The position numbers were made by a program, and so were the translations under genes. The notes beneath the pieces are model-generated. The model saw only the letters and a program-made list of their open reading frames with translations. It was not told the DNA's origin and ran no database searches. DNA of 64,000 nucleotides from Owenia fusiformis (taxonomy: Eukaryota; Annelida; Polychaeta; Sabellida; Oweniidae). Shown in pieces: positions 53,501 to 62,500 of the stretch (positions are counted from its first letter, which is position 1; each line of letters starts with the position of its first letter). The DNA lies in NCBI GenBank assembly GCA_903813345.2, contig CAIIXF020000007.1:34628538-34692537 (forward strand), given 5' to 3'.

Positions 53501-56500
53501 TTATTTCGATTATTTTTTGTATAACGCATGGACGCTAACTTTTAAAAGTGAGCAATGTCATTAGTATTGTGATAATAATGTCCCTTATACCTATTTATTA
53601 CAGGTTGTGTAGACCATTGTTGCCCAATTTATAGCAAAAACATTGACTTTTGCACGTTGGTGATGATGCGCCTTTTTTAATAGATCTCATATCTTTGAAG
53701 GGTATCAATTCAAAAAAATACTAGATGACCTAACATATTTTGCCATGCACTGCGCCTATTCATTTGGCAATTGAGTTGTAAATTTTCTCTTGAAAAAATA
53801 AATCTTCCAAATTTGTTGAGTTTTCTTGCAGAAATCGCCTAATCCCCCCCTCCATCCATTTTGTACGATCACCGGGCGTGAGTATACTATAGGTGCTCTT
53901 CACATGCTTCACAAATCATGTTTTCAATTATCAGCTACAAACAGGTAAACCTTGTTAGGATTTACATTTACTGACTGTGACAGAATATTAGAATGTTTAA
54001 AATATCTAGAAATCACTACAAATTCTAAGTACATTTATATGCAATATGCCATGCTTGACACTCAAATCCTAGATGCATGAATGAAGAAACTTGATTCTAA
54101 GGCAATATTAAATTTTAACAATGCTGGAATATAACATGCAAAATTTAATGCAACTTAAAAGAACTGATTGGTTGCATAAAATGCAATTAATACCTTACAA
54201 TCACAAAATGCAACTAATGCCATATAACTTTTGTAAGGAATTCCCTTCAAAGTGCGATTAATACCTTACAATCACAAAATGCAACTAATGACTTACAATA
54301 TCTGTAAGGCATCCCCTCAAAATGCAATTGATACCTTACAATCACAAAATGCAACTATAAATTTTGTAAGGCATCCCCTCAAAATACAATTAATACCTGA
54401 TTCAACAATGCAAAGATTTATTTGCGCTATTGAAGGGCTAGCTCTCAAATGAATTCTACACAAGAATAAGTCAATATAGAAATAGAGTAAAAATCAATTA
54501 TTCAGTTCATGCATTGCTCAGCTTTAAAATATTGTTGAAGAAAATTACAGAATTGTTTTTCTCATTTCTCAGCATTTTCTGAAAACTGAAGAAAAAGTGA
54601 GGAATTTGATGAACTGAGTTAAATGCGCTTCATAGAATAATATGGAATATCTGGAGCACAAGCAGAGACACATTATGCACAGGGCATTATTGGCTGCCCT
54701 GTATATAATTTTTCTGGGTTCACCTTTTTATACACACCCCTACCCCACCCTGCAGAATTTTGTGTATTAAATTTTAACATCATTAGGTGTTGGATAAACC
54801 TTGGAGCAATGTGCCCCATATGGTATTAGTATCCTACTTCTTTATCCCCAAAATAATGTCTGTATTCAAATTCTTTGTAAGGCATCCCCCTTCAAAAGAG
54901 AATCATATTTATTGCACTCTTAGAAAATATTGAGCTGTAAATAAATACTAACTTTGTAATTGCTGCACTATACAATTTCTAATGCTTACCTTGCAGAAAG
55001 ATTTCATAATAATTTCAATATTTTTTCTGCTAAACAGGATGAAAAGGTCATACAATCAGGCATATGTCAAAATAAGATCGACTTAGTGACTTAATACCTA
55101 ATTCCCTTCACTTTTGTCCCTCCTTTAGATATAAGTCTGCCAAACAGATACACCTGGCATAATATTTTTCTGGGTGGATTAATATGGTTCCTCTTAGCAT
55201 TCTGATACCTGAGGAATGTACTTTATATATTATGACATTCAATAAAGGATATTTGAATGATTCAGAACAATGAAGCCAATCAAAGTCCGCATAACGGTCA
55301 AAAATAAAAAGGTACATGTATATAGAATTGAAATTTCTGATATTTAACGAAACTCATGTTTTAGTAAAAAGACTTATTTTCATGGTTTGAATCAGTAAGG
55401 CACCAATTATAAGTTTCTCTCTATTTTCTCTACATGTATACAAAACTGAATCATGATATTTGAATATAATTGGAATTGTTTTTAGGAGAGTCGTCCAAAG
55501 CCAGGATCTCGAGGCAGTAATAAAGGAAAGTCTCCATCTCGGCCAAATACGAAGGTAAGCAGTTTGTCATGCAAAGTTTGGAAACCATGCATACAAATAC
55601 AGACACAAGATTGATGATTTTAGAACAAATAAACAATATCGTATGATTTAGAGTGAATTTATTTTATGAAAAACTACATAAATAATTTAAGAATTATAAA
55701 AAATTGGAAAAAGCATTATGATATGAATGCTCATGTTGTTTAAAATAAGTTCATAAAGTTGTATCATGAAAAAATTCAACTTCCAAATTGAATAACATGA
55801 TTTGCAGTCAAGTAGCGTCTCACCAGCTAGAAAACCACAAAGATCCAAATCTGAGATCGCCACCCAAGATGACGGAGATGGTCCCAATTCTGGACAAGTT
55901 GTACGAGGGCCACCCACCAGAGGAAGCCAACAGCATACAAACCTTGATACTGTTGATGAGGATTACGATATCAATGTTGAAGACCTCCCTGATATATTAA
56001 ATGAGGACGCATGGGCAGTGCCAAAAACTCCACAGGATTTGAAATTGAAATATGCTCAGCACAGATTACTCGTGAGTAAATACCCAACATGGAAAATGCA
56101 TATTGGGGAATTAATTAATAGTTACCAAAGACACAAACCAACATGTATCTTTGACATTATAATTGACATTAAAGCTGAGGTTCAATAAGGTTTATATAAA
56201 GCTAAAGTACTGAGACTCAATACAATGAAATGAATTGTTGGAAACATCCTTTTACAACATTAAGATCTTAGAGTGTTGTGATTGAAACAGAATGCACCTG
56301 AATTATGCTTTTAACTTATCAGATATCAATGTCAAGTGAATCAATAGATTTGTATATGGTTTGCAGAAAAATATATTCACTGGTAATTGAAACTTACCCT
56401 TTTCAATTCTATTCTTACTTCTTTAAAAGAGAGCTTCATGTACAAGGCTCTGACAAAGTAACGAAAACTAAAAATTGTCCCATACTCTTTGGCTTTAATT

Positions 56501-59500
56501 TACCTGGCCTATTTTTACCTTTCTTTTTTGTGCATCCTGTCTTAGTATAGTGCAGGGGGATATGTCTATCATTGCGAGATATCTCATTTCTATTATTTGA
56601 CAGCAAAACATGTCTACTGTCTATCATGGCAATTGACTATAAGCATCCATGTTATTTGCAGAGTAAGCACAAGTTGGCAGAGCTAGGGGATGATGTGGAA
56701 GCAGCTAATGCCACGACACAAAGGAAAGTCAAAACACTAAAGGTGCAGTTCCAAGAACACAAGGCAAAATGGAGCAAGGTATGGAAATAATGAAGTGTTT
56801 AATGTTTCAGTATATCGTACACCCCCTCCAAAAATATGACAACTGGAAGGACATTTAGATTGTGTTGTAAAGCATGATTATGGTTGTTTCTAAATATTGA
56901 AAAGGGTTGCAAAATCATGCGAATAATTTTATTGGAATTGCCAAAAATGAATGCTATTTTACGTGATCCAAAGGGGATTTCCACTTGTCAATCTTGGGGG
57001 CGTTGAATGTATTGTGCGTTATTCTCAGTTATTGGGTGAATTAGATTTAATGAATTATCTCATTTACCCCTATTTTTCTATGTTTTAGATAGGCCTATAG
57101 CATATTTCCTGAGAACTTTCTTCAGGCCCGTAGCCAGGGGGGGGGGGGGGTTCGCAGGGTTCGGGTGAACTCCCTCTGGCCAAAAATTCTTTCAAAATCA
57201 TGCAGTTTTTCACCATTTTGAGCACTTCTCAAGTGATTTTAGTCATATCTGGGCCAAAATTGTCAAATGTGAACTCCCCCTAGAAATTTTTGAAAACTGA
57301 ACTTCGCAAATCCTGGCTACAGGCCTGTTCTTCAATATGAAATTGACTCTATGTAAAATTAATAAATCCAAAGGATTAATTGAAAAAATAATCTTTTTAT
57401 TTGCAATGACTGACATCTTTGAAAGGAAACAATCAATCGAAATCATGATTGTCAGAAAGAATTCATGAACAAATATGAAAAAATGTGAAATCTCAAAATG
57501 GACTATATCTAATGAATGAAAAAATAGTTAAAGCATGAGACAATTACTGAATCTATGCTTCTTTCATATGATATATCAACAGAATAGAATGTGCCCACTT
57601 TACAAATGTGAGTGATTGCATAACATTTAAGAAAAATGAATGAATGTCCTGGGTTAAACAGCTAAAATTATAACAACTTCATTCAGGATTAAGCTTAGAT
57701 AAATGAAATATTCAAGTCGTGATTGAGTTAAAGTAGTGGAGATTAAAACAGATATTCAGGACAATTGATACATCAATCGTATCATTTCATTTCCATAAAT
57801 CTAAAATGTCACGATGACTTCATACCTGTACATCATAATTTGCTGATAGAGGAGACTGAATTAGTAGGCATTAATAATAAAGCGATCAAATATAATAACT
57901 CTTGAAATCATAGAAATAATATTACATATTTTACACTTAATAATTATTGAATACAACAGTTTCATTAAATCAGATGATAATAGTGTTTCATTGTTTGATT
58001 AAATTATTGGGTGTGTTATGAAAAGACCTGAATTTGTTTGATCTTTTTTATCAGTCATTAGTTTATCAGAGAATAATTCAGATTTAATTTTTAGGAGCGT
58101 GAAATTCTCATCGAACAAATCGAGCAACTTCAGAAACTTCAAAATGAAGCTGAGCATGAAGCAGATGAAGCTATGAACCAGTTAGAGACATTTATTGATG
58201 AACAGGAAAAACTTGAGAAAGAAGAGGAAAAATTACGAGATCACGTCATGTCCAGAAGTGGCATGACGAAAATCAGCTTGGATGAAGCAAAATCATCGCT
58301 ACAAACTACTCTTGATGCAAATGCCAAATCAGATCTCGATCTACAGGAGAGGTTAATGCAACAAACAGATGATGCCAAGGTAACTATAGCAACGTAATCT
58401 TGACATGTTATACTGACAGCTTTCTAATTATTGTTACCATGGAGTAGTTTTAGCTCTTTTTCTAGCTGATATTTACATTATTCTTATTTAATGAAGCCTT
58501 CTTATGGTAACTGGAGAGAGTTTAATGCCTTTGTGCTGAAAAGTATGATTGATTGGTTGCTTATATCTTAATCTTCCCGCTTAATCAAGTTTCATAATGA
58601 GACTTTCTATTTCATTCTATTTATCACAGTGGAGAACACTTCAGATCAGGCAACTCCTTAGAGATAATTGCAAAATTGCAAATTCTGAAAACAAGTTGAA
58701 TCAGCCAAGATTGAATTATTAATATTCAGTCAGGTATTGTTGCTAAGATATCACAAAAGATTTGATAGAGCAACCATTTTTCTATCTTTACACAAGGATT
58801 TATAAACACGAACATTTCTTACATTTACAATTGCTATACTCACAAACAATTATCTTTTTACTGATGAAATAAACAAAGGTTTCTGATAAATAACATTACT
58901 CACATGACTATGGATATGTGTACATGACTAAATGGATAAGTGTACATGCCTACATGTATATGGATATGTGTACATGACTATAGAGCCAAAGGAGGAAGCT
59001 GTCTGTGAACAGTACCCCAGGGGTACTGCCAAGTAGCAGGCCATACTCAGGAAGTAGTTCCATGACAAGTGGGGCACATACAAAGCCAGAGAGTACAAAG
59101 TCATTGCCCATAGGCATAGGAACCCAGGTCTGCGCACATTCTCACGTTGGCCAATATCTCCTCTGCAAAGAAGCACAGAAAACTGATGATACATTTAAAC
59201 TTCGGTGATTTAAACAATGCATGCATGATCAAGGGTTTCATCAGAACAAATAAAATCAGCTTACAAATTCATGAGAAATTCTAACATTGCATAATGTAAA
59301 CAGAAGGAAAATTTTCAAAAATAACAAGCGATTTTGGCAAAAATGGCTCAAATTTGAAATTGCCTACTGCCAATGAAATCCGATGTTTGCACAGTGAAAC
59401 TTTGCAGAGGAAGTCTGTGTTATTGTATGGCCATTGTGAAGCATTTGAATGAAAACCATGGATCTTTAATTTCAGCATGCTAATACAATTTGTGTTTATT

Positions 59501-62500
59501 TGTTGCATTGACATTGAATTGTGTTTTCATTTTAGGCCACATTTTCTATTCTAGTTGTTATTATATCACACTGGTGATTGTTTAGCACTGTGGATTGGAT
59601 CCATTTGATGTATATCAGCATTTATGTCTGTTTTTATTTTTGGGGATTATTTGAAAGTGAATCTTGTTTACACCTGACTTGCATTGATTTGCATGTATTG
59701 CATATATTTGCATGCACTATATTGGAGTGATTTACTGGCAGTGGTGCACCCTGGATCAATTATGCTGTTGGGTCTAGGCCCTTCACACAATGGTATTCAT
59801 AATCTCCCAAAACTTGGTTTGCAATAAAAAAAATTATTTATTTACACTTGTGTGTTGATTATTGCACACATTTTCTGATTGTTTGATGCGCATACCAACA
59901 AAACATTGTGTTCAAATGACCAATTAATAAATATTATAATAACTGAAAACATCATCTCCCAGTACATAAAGTAGTGTAGACATAGTATTGTAGACTACTT
60001 AAAGATTCCTAAAGAAAGTTATAGTGATGTGCTGTCAAAGCTTATGATGTTCATATCATATTTTTTCTAGCATTATTTAGTAGTGCAACATATAGGAAAA
60101 TGTGTCTTATTAAGTGATAGTCTTAGCTGTAATAAATTAATTCAATAACTTTCATTATAATGATTGATGTAGGCTACTATCTGCTTATTTGAAATTCTTA
60201 ATGAACAATTTTTTCAATAGCAATATTATCGATTCAGTTATAGAATTGATTGAAGGTAACATGAAATCACATCAATGTCCACACGACCACAAAATTATTT
60301 TCATTTGCAATAGAAGCGAAGATGAAAAATCAATTGAATTATAAAAATTAGCAGGGAGGGTGTTTTTTTAGGATCATGACAACTGTTGATATATATGTGA
60401 TTTCCATAGTTACCCACATTTATTGTTTTTTCATATTAATTCATGAATTATACTTTTACAGATTAGATTCCATTTGGGGATCTTTCATAGTTTATACTGA
60501 TATTTAGAATCTGGCTGATGATATCACTTCCTTACTTATCAATCTTTTCCCCGATTGCTCGACTTCTCTTCAGTCAAACTATTCTTGTGTGAAATAGAGG
60601 ATTTTCACTCTACCTGTATTTTGCATCCCTTTATAGGCAATTTGGCTATGATTACTATACTTTACTGTATTTATATTTCTTTGACATAGCTACTTCCTGT
60701 CTTTGCTAAAACATCTGCTTATATGCTATCTATAGGCTGAAGAAATGGCAAACAAACTCGCTAATCTTGGACGTGTAAAATCTGAGCCTGAAGTTAAAGC
60801 ATCTCCCACTGAGGAGGAAGAGGTAGGTAGTCAGTGCCCTCTATTGGCGATCTATTTATCTTTAATTGTTGAGTCTGATTATCTGCAATTATACTAAAGA
60901 AAATCATGCATGCTAATTGGGCAATAAATATTTTTAATATGCAGCAACAAAATCATTGAATACAGGATTCAAACAGGTTTTACATACTGTGATGTCACTC
61001 TGTATTCAAACTATTGTTAAGCACACAAAATACAATATTGAATACATACGTACATGAATAATCTCTGTAACAGTTTAATGTTACCCATTTTCGGGCACAT
61101 GTTATTTTCACACTGTTTATATGAGAAATTTTCTAATAGATATCAATGTGAATCAAAACACATGTATGGCTTTCCTTTGGTATATTAGTGCAGATAATTC
61201 TATGGAATGGGTATCTATTACCATTTGCTATTATCGTTGCCTTATTACTTGATGCTTTGTAATTGTAAATGTCGCGTATCTGTTTAGCTTTAAGATTTTA
61301 GATGTGCAATCCTTAATTAGAGGAACTTATGAAACAAATTTGCGTGAATTATAGTACAATGATATAGAATTAGAGGGTTACTAACCTTAGTCTGTAGTAT
61401 AAATGACACAAATGCTCTCATAATTCTGGGGAATTAGCTCAGATTGCATGATTAAGTCCTAGCTTTAATTCTGCTTCAAAGCCATCAAGACTCTAGAGCT
61501 TATGCTAGATGGGTAGTTAATGAATGATATAATATTGACTCACTTGAATGGTGTAATTTGTCCTAATAGAATTTAACTAAGGGTCAGGCAAGTGTAATTG
61601 TGTCACTAGTCACTTGCTCATCAAGTTGATGATAATGAAAATGTATCGAACTGGGAAAAGGAAATTTTTTTAATTATTCTGATCACTTAAATACTGTTTT
61701 ATGATATCACAATGTTGTCTCTAACTACTCCCTACAGCTACAAAGGTCTAAAACTGAACCACCGGGCGGTATACTTAAAAGTGACTTGAATGTGAAAGAT
61801 CTCAAAATCTCAAGGAAAGCTGTGTCATTTGTTGAAGAACCTAAATCTAAAACCCCCTCAGAACCCGAACAACCTCCTGTTAATATTGAACCCGAAGAAG
61901 AGGATGATCTTGCACCTGAACAAATCCAAGCTCTAAAAGAAGTCAGAGAGATGATGGATGAATCAAAGATGGCTGCTGAAACATTTACTGTATTGACAAA
62001 ACTACGTACTGATCTCCAAACAACTAATGAAGATGAGCAAGGTCTGAGTGATGAACAATGGATGAGAACTGCTACTATAATGACCATGTCAACTCGGGTG
62101 GCAAAAGAGGCCACAATCTTAGGCCTGAGCCCTGAGGGTGTATTTTACTCTTTCGCACGCATCAATCCAAAAGATGGTATCACTCAAGAAAGCCTGAAGA
62201 ATGTGGACTTTACCCAGAAAGCTCTACCACAGCTTGATCCTCAATACATCAAGATGAAGTCAGCAATGGAGAGTGAGGTTGGCCTTGTGTGTGTCTGCGG
62301 TTTAATTTATCTAACAGCACCCCCCATGTTCCTGCACTGTTCGACTATGAAGATTGTTTGACATTATCTTAATTTATTAAGTTTGCAGTATCTATAATCC
62401 CAAATAGATTGATTTTGCTGTATGAGTAATCTAAAATATAGTTTGATTTTGCATGTTCATAATCCCCATTTGATTAATTTCACGGCATTTGATAATCCAA

